Assembly (NCBI RefSeq): GCF_019343105.1
Contig: NZ_CP073764.1
Span: forward strand, 3,274,001 to 3,338,000
Direction: 5' to 3'
Source: Methylovirgula sp. HY1
GTDB lineage: Bacteria; Pseudomonadota; Alphaproteobacteria; Rhizobiales; Beijerinckiaceae
DNA length: 64,000 nt
Shown here: positions 27,471 through 35,479 of the stretch, in pieces
Layout: the number at the start of each line of letters is the position of its first letter
How positions within the stretch are numbered: the stretch's first letter is position 1
Translations under genes and position numbers: made by a program
Notes under the pieces: generated by a model
Databases searched by the model: none
Told to the model about the DNA's origin: nothing
The model's input: only the letters and a program-made list of their open reading frames with translations

Positions 27471-27956
27471 ATGCAAAGATCTCAAGACGGCGCTTCCATG
27501 CGCTTCCGCACAGCCGTGTCGTTCCTCGCGGCTGGGGGGATCGCGGCAGTTTTGGGCTGCTTTTCCTTCGCGGCGCTGGCGCGTCCGATCGTGCCGGCCG
27601 AGCGCCGCTATGATTATTATTGGGCGCAATTGCCAAGCTGCGCCGATCCGCGCGTGCTTTCGCGAATCCAATCGCGTTTTTATCAACGCGAGAGCGAGTT
27701 TTGGAAATCGGGCCTGGCGATCCTCGGCTTCGATCGGATTCGCGAGATCGGCCTGCGCACCAATGGGCTCGATTACATCCCGCGCCGTTACTGCATGGCG
27801 CAAGCCCTTATGAATAATCGATCCGGGCCGACGGTTTCCTATTCGATCGTCGAAGATATGGGCATCATCGGGTGGGGATTCGGGGTCGACTGGTGCGTCG
27901 CGGGGCTTGATCGCAATTATGCCGATGCGCCGAATTGTAAAATGGTACGGCCATGA
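27471..27956 (+). CDS. secreted hypothetical protein next to RNase T2
   Basis: A 161-residue protein with a signal peptide (FRTAVSFLAAGGIAAVLGCFSFAALA, cleavage before RPIVPAE). The mature part has several cysteines, PSCADPRVLSRIQSRFYQRE, and a GWGFGVDWCVAGLDRNYADAPNC C-terminus. I do not recognise a named domain; similar proteins occur in Hyphomicrobiales as conserved hypotheticals. It overlaps the RNase T2 start by 4 bases, so the two are translationally coupled and probably both periplasmic. A role as partner or inhibitor of the nuclease is only a suggestion from this coupling. Confidence 0.8.
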   Translation: MQRSQDGASMRFRTAVSFLAAGGIAAVLGCFSFAALARPIVPAERRYDYYWAQLPSCADPRVLSRIQSRFYQRESEFWKSGLAILGFDRIREIGLRTNGLDYIPRRYCMAQALMNNRSGPTVSYSIVEDMGIIGWGFGVDWCVAGLDRNYADAPNCKMVRP

Positions 27957-28696
27957 CCTTCGCGCCCGTGTCCGTGGCGAGATCTCGTATCGTTCTTGGC
28001 ACGGCTCTGCTTTTGCTCGGGCTCGCCGCCGCGCCGCAAAACAGCATGGCGCAAAGCGCGCCGCTCGGCAGCGGCGCGGCGGATCCGGTCGTCGATACGG
28101 CGCGCGCCCATGGATCGAATGCGCCGGGGAATTTCGATTTCTACGTGCTGTCGCTGTCCTGGTCGCCCGGATTCTGCGCGACGGGTGGCGCGAGAAGGGC
28201 GCGTGCGCAATGCGCAAGGGGCGCCGATCTCGGCTTCGTCGTGCATGGGCTTTGGCCGCAATATAAGCATGGCTATCCATCCGATTGTGGCCCTGCGGCG
28301 CGTTCGCCATCGCGCATCGCTTTGCGGGAGACCAAAGGACTTTATCCGGATGAAGGCCTCGCGCGTTATGAATGGCGCAAGCATGGCACCTGTTCGGGCA
28401 AGAGCCCGACGGATTATTTCGCCGATGTACGCCGTGCGCGCCAGGCGATCACTATTCCGCCGCCCTTCCGCAATCCGCATCAAAGCCAGACCTGGGCACC
28501 AATCGATATTCAGCGCGCTTTCATCGCGGCCAATTCACGCCTGCGGCCGGGCATGCTGGCGGTCGAATGTATGAAGTCGACGTTGCGCGAAGTGCGGATC
28601 TGCTTTTCGAAGGATCTTCGCAATTTCGTGGCCTGTCCCGAGGTTGCACGGCATTTTTGCTATACGCGGCAGATCTCGGTGCCGCCGGCTCAGTAG
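27953..28696 (+). CDS. ribonuclease T2 family protein, secreted
   Basis: A 247-residue protein with a signal peptide (RIVLGTALLLLGLAAAPQNSMA). Both catalytic boxes are intact: CAS I FVVHGLWPQ and CAS II YEWRKHGTCSG, each with its catalytic histidine. The early DFYVLSLSWSPGFC block is the family start, and paired cysteines suggest oxidative folding in the periplasm. It should cut RNA without strong base preference, as E. coli RNase I does. The ATG at 27953 overlaps the upstream gene by 4 bases, and rlmJ follows 3 bp later, so three genes may form one transcript. Confidence 0.95.
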   Translation: MTFAPVSVARSRIVLGTALLLLGLAAAPQNSMAQSAPLGSGAADPVVDTARAHGSNAPGNFDFYVLSLSWSPGFCATGGARRARAQCARGADLGFVVHGLWPQYKHGYPSDCGPAARSPSRIALRETKGLYPDEGLARYEWRKHGTCSGKSPTDYFADVRRARQAITIPPPFRNPHQSQTWAPIDIQRAFIAANSRLRPGMLAVECMKSTLREVRICFSKDLRNFVACPEVARHFCYTRQISVPPAQ

Positions 28697-28699
28697 ATC

Positions 28700-29548
28700 G
28701 TGAACTACCGTCACGCCTATCATGCCGGAAATTTCGCCGATGTTTTCAAACATGTGGTGCTGACGCTCATCCTTGCCTATCTCGGCCAGAAGCCGACGGG
28801 TTTTCGGGTGATCGACACGCATGCCGGCGACGGACTTTATGATCTGTCCGGCGTCGCAGCCGAAAAAACGGCGGAATGGCGGAATGGGATCGGTCGTCTG
28901 ATCGGCGCCGAAATATGGCCGGAGCTGCAGCCTCTGCTCGATCCCTATCTTGCGATCGTCGCGCCGCGTCTCACCGCGGAGAGCCCGTACTATCCCGGAT
29001 CTCCGCTGCTTGCCGCTGCTTTGCTGCGCAAACAGGACAGGATGATCTTTTGCGAGGCGCATCCTGAGGTGGTCGGCGCGCTCAAAGCGCATCTTGGTCG
29101 CGATAAGCGCGCTAAAATCATCGAGATCGACGGCTTTGTCGGGCTCGGCGCCTTCGTGCCGCCGATCGAACGGCGCGGCCTCGTCCTCGTCGATCCACCG
29201 TTCGAAGCCAAGGACGAATTCGTGCGGATTGCCGGTGCGATTGACACGGCTTTGCGGAAATGGCCGACCGGCACCTATATGATCTGGTTCCCGATCAAGG
29301 ACCGCGCCGGCGTGGCGCGCTTCTATAGTCAAATGAGCGACGTGATAGCCAAGGCCGGCGTCAGAGAGGCCTTGTGTTTCGAGCTTTGGATCGACGACAT
29401 AGGCCCGGACCGGCCGCTCGCCGCCAATGGGCTCGTGGTCATTAACCCGCCTTATGTGCTCGATGCGCAGGTGAGGCAGATTTTACCCTATCTCGCACGC
29501 GTCTTGAGCATCGCCGGCAAGGGCGGCTATGCGGTGGCGCATCTTTGA
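28700..29548 (+). CDS. rlmJ: 23S rRNA (adenine-2030-N6)-methyltransferase
   Basis: A 282-residue SAM-dependent methyltransferase. The start NYRHAYHAGNFADVFKHVVL is the RlmJ signature. VIDTHAGDGLYDL forms motif I, and VDPPFEAKDEF is the catalytic DPPF motif IV of N6-adenine enzymes. It methylates A2030 of 23S rRNA. The start codon is GTG at 28700, three bases after the RNase T2 stop. Two palindromic repeats follow the gene before the GST. Confidence 0.95.
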   Translation: MNYRHAYHAGNFADVFKHVVLTLILAYLGQKPTGFRVIDTHAGDGLYDLSGVAAEKTAEWRNGIGRLIGAEIWPELQPLLDPYLAIVAPRLTAESPYYPGSPLLAAALLRKQDRMIFCEAHPEVVGALKAHLGRDKRAKIIEIDGFVGLGAFVPPIERRGLVLVDPPFEAKDEFVRIAGAIDTALRKWPTGTYMIWFPIKDRAGVARFYSQMSDVIAKAGVREALCFELWIDDIGPDRPLAANGLVVINPPYVLDAQVRQILPYLARVLSIAGKGGYAVAHL

Positions 29549-29588
29549 GACTGAGCGGGGCCGGAGGCGACAATCAACGCATTTGGCG

Positions 29589-29640
29589 CTAGAGCATGTT
29601 CCGGAAAAGTTGAATGACTTTTCCGACAAGAACATGCTCC
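29589..29640. repeat. palindromic intergenic repeat
   Basis: CTAGAGCATGTTCCGGAAAAGT and ACTTTTCCGACAAGAACATGCTCC form a long stem. It matches the element at 1162-1248 in reverse orientation, without the extra inner palindrome. Confidence 0.75.
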
Positions 29641-29654
29641 AGCTTATTGATTTG

Positions 29655-29702
29655 GAGCGTTTTCCTCTCGATCGGGTGATTCCACCCGATCGGAAAACGC
29701 TC
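29655..29702. repeat. second-family palindromic repeat with double stem
   Basis: The outer arms GAGCGTTTTCC / GGAAAACGCTC enclose inner arms CGATCGGGTG / CACCCGATCG. The right half recurs at 11185-11223 and in diverged form at 13137-13171. It may help terminate rlmJ. Confidence 0.75.
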
Positions 29703-29766
29703 TAGATCAAGGATGCCGGCGCAAATTCTTGCCGGAAACTTCGCCACATTTCAGGGTCCCGACAAA

Positions 29767-30369
29767 ATGATGATTTTGCGTTCGTCGCCGCCTTCGCCCT
29801 TCGGGCGTAAGATCAAGATCGCCGCGGCTTTGGCCGGCTTGCGAGGAAAGATCGAAGTCGTCATGGCCGATACAACTGATCCGGCGGACGTCTTACGGTC
29901 GCAAAACCCGCTCGGCAAGATTCCGGTGTTGATCCTTGAAGATGGCACGACGCTCTACGACAGCCGGGTGATCCTTGAATATCTCGATTGGCTGGCGGGC
30001 GGGAACCTTCTCATCCCGGCCGAGCCCAAGGCGCGCTTCGCGGCATTGACGCAGGCGGCCCTGGCAGATGGCATTCTCGACGCGGCGATTTTGCAAATCT
30101 ATGAAGAGCGATTCAGGACGCCGGAGCGGCGCGAACCGAAATGGATCGATTATCAGTCCGAAAAAGTCGCCCGGGCGCTCGCCATATTCGATGCGGCACC
30201 TCCGGCCGGCCACCGCGATGTGGCCCATATCGGCCTTGCCTGCGCGCTCGGCTATCTCGATTTGCGCTTCGGCGGCAAATGGCGTGATTCTTACAAGACT
30301 CTCGTGCCCTGGCTCGCGGCTTTCGAAGCGGAGGTGCCGGCCTTCGCAGCAACCCGCTTCGTCGCATAA
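29767..30369 (+). CDS. glutathione S-transferase family protein
   Basis: A 200-residue protein with a thioredoxin-like N-terminal domain (MILRSSPPSPFGRKIKIAAAL, then the glutathione-contact NPLGKIPVLILEDGTTLYDSRVILEYLD) and an all-helical C-terminal domain. The serine-rich SSPPSPFGRK near the N-terminus suggests a serine or cysteine-free active site as in beta/theta-like bacterial GSTs. I chose the ATG at 29767 because the 18 extra residues upstream break the domain start. Substrate is unknown. It is a single gene, closed by the strong hairpin at 30373-30404. Confidence 0.88.
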   Translation: MMILRSSPPSPFGRKIKIAAALAGLRGKIEVVMADTTDPADVLRSQNPLGKIPVLILEDGTTLYDSRVILEYLDWLAGGNLLIPAEPKARFAALTQAALADGILDAAILQIYEERFRTPERREPKWIDYQSEKVARALAIFDAAPPAGHRDVAHIGLACALGYLDLRFGGKWRDSYKTLVPWLAAFEAEVPAFAATRFVA

Positions 30370-30372
30370 AGG

Positions 30373-30404
30373 AACGCGCCGAAACCGATTGGTTTCGGCG
30401 CGTT
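30373..30404. terminator. bidirectional hairpin between GST and outer-membrane protein
   Basis: AACGCGCCGAAACC-GATT-GGTTTCGGCGCGTT is a perfect 14-bp stem with a four-base loop in the 57-bp gap between converging genes. It ends in TT on one side and has AA on the other, fitting a two-way terminator. Confidence 0.8.
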
Positions 30405-30426
30405 GCCGCAACGGTAGGGGGGCGGC

Positions 30427-31116
30427 TCAGAAGTGGTAATTGATGCCGGCTCTCAAGGTCGAAAAACGGGTGCCGGCGATCATGCTGTCCCGGGTTCCGG
30501 CGAAATAGCCCGTCGAGCCATAGTCGCTGAACAGATACTCGCCCTTGATCGAGATCCGATCGGTAATGGCGAATTCCAAGCCGGTGCCGAGAACGAAACC
30601 GTTCAGATAGGCTGATTGGCTCGCATAAATGCTCGGCGCGCCAGCGAGATCGTTGACGCTGCCCTTCATCGAGGCGCCGGTATAGCCGGCGGTCACATAG
30701 ATGAGGGCGCGGTTGAACGCATAGCCGAAACGGCCGCGCAAACTGCCGTCGCCGGTGATGTTTCCGGAGCCCCAGACGTTCGTGTAGGGATTGGAGCTGC
30801 CATTGACGCTGCCGAAATCGAGATCGGCTTCCACGCCGGCGACCAGCGGCCCGGACTGATAATTATAGCCGGCGGTGAGACCATAGAGGCCGCCGACCGC
30901 GCTGCCGAAATATGGGCCGCCATTTTCCGAGAACCGCCCGAAATTCACGCCGGCATTGGCGCCGGCATAGAAGCCGGACCAAGTGAAGAGCGGCGGTCCT
31001 GGATAGAATGGCTCGGCCGACTGTGCCGGCAGATCCGCCGCGATGGCGGGGCAAAGCGCTGGAGCGGCCAGCACGGCGCCCGCCAAAAGGGCTGAAAGAA
31101 TCTGTTTCATATGCAC
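30427..31116 (-). CDS. outer-membrane beta-barrel protein (Omp25/RopB-like)
   Basis: A 229-residue protein with a signal peptide (QILSALLAGAVLAAPALCPAIA, cleaved before ADLPAQ). It then shows an eight-stranded barrel pattern, FTWSGFYAGANAGVNFG near the start and a C-terminal phenylalanine in INYHF, the BAM recognition end. The ADLP plus WSGFYAG combination is typical of abundant rhizobial surface proteins (Omp25/Omp31/RopB). The upstream 270 bp is strikingly AT-rich, which would suit a strong promoter. Function beyond envelope structure is not predictable. Confidence 0.9.
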   Translation of the reverse strand: MHMKQILSALLAGAVLAAPALCPAIAADLPAQSAEPFYPGPPLFTWSGFYAGANAGVNFGRFSENGGPYFGSAVGGLYGLTAGYNYQSGPLVAGVEADLDFGSVNGSSNPYTNVWGSGNITGDGSLRGRFGYAFNRALIYVTAGYTGASMKGSVNDLAGAPSIYASQSAYLNGFVLGTGLEFAITDRISIKGEYLFSDYGSTGYFAGTRDSMIAGTRFSTLRAGINYHF

Positions 31117-31396
31117 ACCTCTTCGATATCTCGGTCGCTCGTAGAGGTTTAAGCGGAGCTGGTTACTTAGAAATTAAATAAAGTAATCGTGAAATATAAA
31201 TATATGTTCGTAATATTTCATTAACTATAAGCATAGTTTGAATATTGATCGATATGGTTAACCCGTGATGAAGCTCATGTACCGCAAAATCTTGATTTTA
31301 ACTTTCATGGCTTGCAGGGTTGATGTGCCCTTCGTGCCGCGCGGAGATGTTGTATAAAGGCGAACTACCGAGCCGGCTTCTGCCTGGGATGCGCTC

Positions 31397-31648
31397 TTGA
31401 TCATCATCGAACGTAATGGCCGGCGAATCGTCGTCACAGGCTGGCGTGCCTGGCTCATATGGCTGGCGATCGTCATACCGGCGACGCTGCTGCTCGGCGC
31501 CGTCGTCGTGTCGCTCGTCTGTCTCCTTCTCGGCATAGCGCTGACGCTGACGACGATCGCGATCTTCGCATTGTCCTTGGCTGTCATCCTGGCAATGACC
31601 GTCGGCTTTTTTCGCGGTAGAGCACGGCCCCGGCGGCGCCTGCCGTGA
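31397..31648 (+). CDS. small two-helix membrane protein
   Basis: An 83-residue frame starting at TTG 31397. A short basic head (RNGRRIVVTGWRAW) precedes two adjacent hydrophobic stretches (about 19-45 and 47-70), and the tail is arginine-rich (FFRGRARPRRRLP). This positive-in pattern fits a hairpin in the inner membrane with both ends in the cytoplasm. The start has only a weak GGGAT upstream. No family recognised. It lies about 90 bp before the SDR gene and may share its transcript. Confidence 0.6.
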   Translation: MIIIERNGRRIVVTGWRAWLIWLAIVIPATLLLGAVVVSLVCLLLGIALTLTTIAIFALSLAVILAMTVGFFRGRARPRRRLP

Positions 31649-31736
31649 ATCGAGTCTGAAAAATATTGCCTATGAGCGCTCGACCTGTGCCATTCAGACG
31701 TGCTGCGGCAACGGAGCCGCCGAGGCGGATGGTCGA

Positions 31737-32501
31737 ATGATGCGGAAAGTGGCGCTTGTCACGGGCGCGGCCCGACGGATTGGCTTTGCGATTGCGGAAC
31801 GACTTGGCGCGCGCGGCTATGCCGTCGTCATCCATTGCAGCGAGGCCTCGTTGGACGAGGCCAAGGCAGCGACTGCTGCTTTGGCGGGGCAGGGCATTGC
31901 TACTTCCATCGTTGTTGGCGATCTCCTCGATCCCGCCGCTGCGGCTCGGATTATCGCTGAGGCAGGCGCTGCCTTCGGGCCGCTGGATTTGCTCGTCAAC
32001 AATGCGGCGCTTTTCGCTGAAGACAGCGCCTTTGCCATAGATCTCGCGCTTTGGGAGCAGCATTTCGCCGTGAACCTCCGCGCGCCGCTGCTGCTCGCCC
32101 AGCATTTCGTCGCTCAGGTGCCTGCGGGAAGCGAAGCGGCGATCGTGAACATTATCGATCAGCGGGTATTGAAGCCGACGCCGCAGTTTTTCTCTTATAC
32201 GCTCACCAAAGCAGCATTATGGGCTGCGACGCGCTCGATGGCGCAGGCCTTCGCGCCTTTGCAGATCCGCGTCAATGGGGTGGGACCGGGGCCGGTTCTT
32301 CCCAACGGCCCACAAGGCGAAGAAGGATTTGCGGCCGAGGTCGCCGGCTTGCCGCTCAAACACGCGGTCGCGCCGGAAGAGATTGCCGAGGCGGTTCTCT
32401 ATCTCGCGGAAGCACGGAGCGTGACTGGACAATTGATCGCTGTCGATTCCGGCCAGCATCTCGGCTGGGAGACGCCGGACACAGCCGGCAAGCGGCTCTA
32501 A
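31737..32501 (+). CDS. short-chain reductase, pteridine-reductase/FolM-like
   Basis: A 254-residue SDR. The cofactor loop reads TGAARRIG: arginine replaces the usual glycine (TGxxxRxG), a feature of PTR1-type pteridine reductases and FolM that signals NADPH use. LVNNAA and the catalytic SYTLTKAAL (Tyr-x3-Lys) are intact. It may reduce dihydromonapterin or dihydrofolate, linking to the pab genes at 36-39 kb, but SDR substrate calls from sequence are weak. The ATGATG start gives two possible first residues. Its stop overlaps the converging next gene by 4 bases. Confidence 0.85.
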   Translation: MMRKVALVTGAARRIGFAIAERLGARGYAVVIHCSEASLDEAKAATAALAGQGIATSIVVGDLLDPAAAARIIAEAGAAFGPLDLLVNNAALFAEDSAFAIDLALWEQHFAVNLRAPLLLAQHFVAQVPAGSEAAIVNIIDQRVLKPTPQFFSYTLTKAALWAATRSMAQAFAPLQIRVNGVGPGPVLPNGPQGEEGFAAEVAGLPLKHAVAPEEIAEAVLYLAEARSVTGQLIAVDSGQHLGWETPDTAGKRL

Positions 32502-32758
32502 TCCGCACTGGGCAGGCGGCGGATGGTGAATTCGATGCGCCCGTCGGCGAGTTCGCGCCAGAATTCGATTTCCGTCATATAAGCGGCTTTGGGAAATTTA
32601 ATGAACCATTCGCGGGCTTTGTCGCGCGCCTCGTCGCGCGGCAAGGTAAAGGTCTCGCGGCGCCAGCTTCCCTGCGCTGCGCCGGATTGCGCGCGCTTGG
32701 CCGCGCGCGCGCCGAGACGGCGCGCGATATCGGACGGCTGCTTGCGTTCTGCGCTCAT
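32498..32758 (-). CDS. conserved hypothetical protein, 86 residues
   Basis: A basic soluble protein. The first third is rich in arginine and alanine (RRLGARAAKRAQ), and the centre has WRRETFTLPRDEARDKAREWFIKFPKAAY, predicted helical. No signal peptide or metal site. It looks like a small conserved alphaproteobacterial protein, but I cannot name its family. It converges on the SDR with a 4-base overlap. Confidence 0.7.
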   Translation of the reverse strand: MSAERKQPSDIARRLGARAAKRAQSGAAQGSWRRETFTLPRDEARDKAREWFIKFPKAAYMTEIEFWRELADGRIEFTIRRLPSAD

Positions 32759-32969
32759 GGCGCAACTCCGAAGAACGCGGGTTGGTGAACGATAGTGCAG
32801 ATCCCACCGCGGCGGAAGCTGGCAAGCCTAGAGGTCAGGCGGGGATCACGCGCCTTTGCCGAATCGGAGACGTGCGTAATATGCCGCCTTGGCGTCAAAC
32901 TTGCTTCCTTCCTAGCAGCCTTAGACGAGCGCACGCCCGCGTGCCCAATGAGATCCAGGGGTGTCCCTC

Positions 32970-33329
32970 ATGTATGAAAAAGCTTGCGATCTTTCCGAGT
33001 TGATCGAAGGCAAATATGACGTCGCGGTCGTAAAGCGCACACTCATGCTGATCATTTGGCCGGAAGGCGGTCAGCCGCGCGCTTTCCAGGGCATGTGTCC
33101 GCATGCGAAGGAGCCGCTTGCCGACGCTCGATTCGACGGTACCAACCTCGAATGCCACCATCATGAATGGACCTTCGACGGGACGACCGGCAAATGCATC
33201 AAGGGCAAGCCGTGTCAGCTGTCGGAATATCCGCTGAAGATCGAAGATGGCGCCGTGATGATCGACGTCGAAGGGATCGAGCCCATGTATCTCGACGGTC
33301 CGCCGCCGAAGATGGGCATGCAGCGCTGA
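32970..33329 (+). CDS. Rieske [2Fe-2S] ferredoxin of the toluene-monooxygenase (TmoC) type
   Basis: A 119-residue protein with an intact Rieske site: C43-P-H45 in MCPHAKEPL and C62-x2-H65 in CHHHEWTFDG. The layout, including the CxLSEYPLKIEDG stretch after the second box, closely follows T4moC/TmoC-like ferredoxins that feed electrons to soluble di-iron monooxygenases. The ATG at 32970 has AGGGG eight bases upstream and is preferred over the GTG at 32961. No monooxygenase, reductase or effector gene lies near it, so its partner is elsewhere or it serves another oxygenase. No signal peptide, so it is cytoplasmic. Confidence 0.88.
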   Translation: MYEKACDLSELIEGKYDVAVVKRTLMLIIWPEGGQPRAFQGMCPHAKEPLADARFDGTNLECHHHEWTFDGTTGKCIKGKPCQLSEYPLKIEDGAVMIDVEGIEPMYLDGPPPKMGMQR

Positions 33330-33412
33330 TAGGCATGCAGCGCTGAAACCCTGTCGGGTCGGCGATCACATCTTGGCCGCCGCGGTGGGATCGACAGCGC
33401 TGCGGTCCAGCT

Positions 33413-33679
33413 TCAGCAATTGCTGCAAATAGAATTCGTGATCTTATCGTCCTGCTGCTGCGCTTTGCGGTCTTGTGCCGTCGCGCCGCCGCTCTGCGAC
33501 CGGCCTGGCTTAGCGACCACGGCACCTGTCGGCGCCAAATAGGGTCTGTCGAGCAAATGGCTGCTGGTGTCACCGTCGTGAGCAAGTGGCTGATTCTGGC
33601 CGGCGGCGCGATCCATACTCGAGAGCGTGACTGCGGCTGCAAGCGCCAAGGCGCCCATGATTTTGCTTTGCATTGTCAT
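33413..33679 (-). CDS. small secreted hypothetical protein
   Basis: An 88-residue protein from the ATG at 33679, with GAGAA upstream. It has a signal peptide (KIMGALALAAAVTLSSMDRAAG) and a short disordered, glutamine-rich mature part ending NSICSNC with two cysteines. The longer frame upstream has no support. No domain recognised; probably periplasmic or exported. Confidence 0.6.
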   Translation of the reverse strand: MTMQSKIMGALALAAAVTLSSMDRAAGQNQPLAHDGDTSSHLLDRPYLAPTGAVVAKPGRSQSGGATAQDRKAQQQDDKITNSICSNC

Positions 33680-33947
33680 CTTAATTCTCGTCTCGAGTGT
33701 TAGGCTTGAGGGGTCGGAAAGTCGGTGGACTTTTCGGCAAACATCCCCACGCATGAAGCTCGGGAGCTCTTTGCTTCTTTCATAATCGGAAGAAGAGCAT
33801 GCCAAAGCCTTCCGGCGTGCTGATCGGCGAAGCATAATTTGAGTCAAACATCATATAGGGCAGGCCGCGTCTTTCAGCGCGGGCGCTCGTCGGGCTTCGC
33901 AATCTTTTGAATGCGGGCGCTTCCTGCCAAGCCGATCTTCCAATCCT

Positions 33948-35222
33948 TCAAGCGGTGCTTGAGTCATCCGTATCTTCGGGTCGCTCGCGCGTCGCCTCTT
34001 CGAGCAATTGCGCGAGCTGGCGTGGGTCTTGTGGGAATCCCGCCTCGATCCAGCGCTGCTGCAGATCTTTCAAGGCGATGCCGATAGCGCGGCCGTTGGG
34101 TACGCCGCGCGCCAAGAGGTCTGCGCCGGAGAAAGGCAGCCGTGGCTCTTCCGCCGCGCGCAGATAGAGGATCGCTTCACGCCAATGTGCCGCAAATTCA
34201 GGCCCGGCCTCGGCTTGCGCGAGGCAGAGGGCATCGCAAGCCGCCTGCCGTCCATGCCGAAACAGGAGCCGAAGCAGAGCTTGCGGCGGTGGCGGCCGGC
34301 TTGCTCTATGTAACGGTACAAAGGCTTCGGCCATGCGCTCGAGCCGCTGATGCTCCTGGTTCGACAGGCGCAGATAATCGCGCAGCCTCTGCGCATCTTC
34401 CGCTAGGTTCACGCAAAGCGCGGCCAGGCGCAAAATCGGGTCCGGCGGATCATCCGCCGTCGCGCGCAGCAGATTTTCGAGCCGCGCTGGCTGCGGCGCC
34501 GACGCGAGCAATGGCCCGAGCAGGCCGGTCTCGCAAAAGACGCGGGTGACTTCACCGGCGCGGCGTGCCGCCAAAAGCTTCATGATTTCGTTTCTGATTC
34601 TTTCGCGTGACAGGCGTCTGAGCCCATCGCGTTCGGCCATCGCAGCCTGTAAGGCCGCCTTGTCCAACGGTCCTTCCGCATAATCGGCAGCGAAGCGGAA
34701 AAACCGCAAAATGCGGAGATAATCTTCGCGGATGCGGGCCACGGGAGCGCCGATGAAGCGGAGCCGCCGCGCTTCGAGATCGGCGAGGCCGCCAACATAG
34801 TCATAAAGCTCGCCGCGGCGCGTCATCGATAGGGCGTTCATGGTGAAATCGCGTCGTTGCGCATCGCCGGCGAAATCGCGGCTGAAACGGACTTTCGCAT
34901 GGCGTCCATCGGTCTCTATGTCTTCGCGCAGGCTCGTCACTTCGAAGGGTGTGCCGTTGACGAGGAGGGTCACGGTGCCATGCGCCAGGCCGGTCCCGAT
35001 GGCGCGCACGCCCGCGGCTTGGGCGCGTGCCATCACTGTCTCGGGCGTGGCCGTGGTGGCAATGTCGCATTCATGGACGGGCCGGTCGAGGAGGGCATTG
35101 CGCAGGGCGCCGCCAACTAGGCGTGCCTCCTCGCCGTCGCCATCGAGCAGCGTCAGGACGCGGATGAGGGATGGGTCCCGTAGCAGAGCTTTGGCCGCCT
35201 CGGGCGCGGCGATGGCCCTCAT
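33948..35222 (-). CDS. cca: CCA tRNA nucleotidyltransferase (poly(A) polymerase family)
   Basis: A 424-residue class II nucleotidyltransferase. LVGGALRNALLDRPVHECDIATTA contains the glycine-arginine loop and the DxA metal motif, followed by VRFSRDFAGDAQRRDFTMNAL and the RIREDYLRILRFFRF segment that binds ATP/CTP by its basic side chains. It adds or repairs the 3' CCA of tRNAs. The ATG at 35222 overlaps the preceding small membrane gene by 4 bases (ATGA). The 85 residues ahead of it in the longer frame are the out-of-frame reading of that gene, so they were excluded. Confidence 0.94.
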   Translation of the reverse strand: MRAIAAPEAAKALLRDPSLIRVLTLLDGDGEEARLVGGALRNALLDRPVHECDIATTATPETVMARAQAAGVRAIGTGLAHGTVTLLVNGTPFEVTSLREDIETDGRHAKVRFSRDFAGDAQRRDFTMNALSMTRRGELYDYVGGLADLEARRLRFIGAPVARIREDYLRILRFFRFAADYAEGPLDKAALQAAMAERDGLRRLSRERIRNEIMKLLAARRAGEVTRVFCETGLLGPLLASAPQPARLENLLRATADDPPDPILRLAALCVNLAEDAQRLRDYLRLSNQEHQRLERMAEAFVPLHRASRPPPPQALLRLLFRHGRQAACDALCLAQAEAGPEFAAHWREAILYLRAAEEPRLPFSGADLLARGVPNGRAIGIALKDLQQRWIEAGFPQDPRQLAQLLEEATRERPEDTDDSSTA

Positions 35223-35479
35223 TCCATTCGCCCCGGAACGATCTGGCCGTTTTCGATATGGGCCGGCACATAGGCGCCCATGTGCCGCTTGGCCGAAAGG
35301 CCAAAGACGAGCATGAATATGACCGCGCCGGCGAGCCCGACGAGGCTCAGCATCGAGACCGTCCCTTGGGTCCAGTGGTGACTCGAAAAAGGGCCGTGGC
35401 GGCGCAGAACGAGCCAAATCGCATAGGCAAAGAAGGGCGACAGAAAAAGAAGCGCCGGCTCCCAAATAACGCGCCACAT
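35219..35479 (-). CDS. DUF6111-like small membrane protein
   Basis: An 86-residue protein with two helices (about 8-25 and 44-63), then a short periplasmic or cytoplasmic tail RHMGAYVPAHIENGQIVPGRME. This matches my memory of the DUF6111 family, which sits directly upstream of cca in many Hyphomicrobiales. The start at ATG 35479 was chosen because it begins right before the first helix. Its stop overlaps the cca start, so the pair is translationally coupled. Function unknown. Confidence 0.75.
   Translation of the reverse strand: MWRVIWEPALLFLSPFFAYAIWLVLRRHGPFSSHHWTQGTVSMLSLVGLAGAVIFMLVFGLSAKRHMGAYVPAHIENGQIVPGRME

Noticed and set aside
31190-31225. Third SahR-like site before the outer-membrane protein gene
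   Set aside because: The stretch resembles the motif only because it is AT-rich; the right half-site does not pair with the left.
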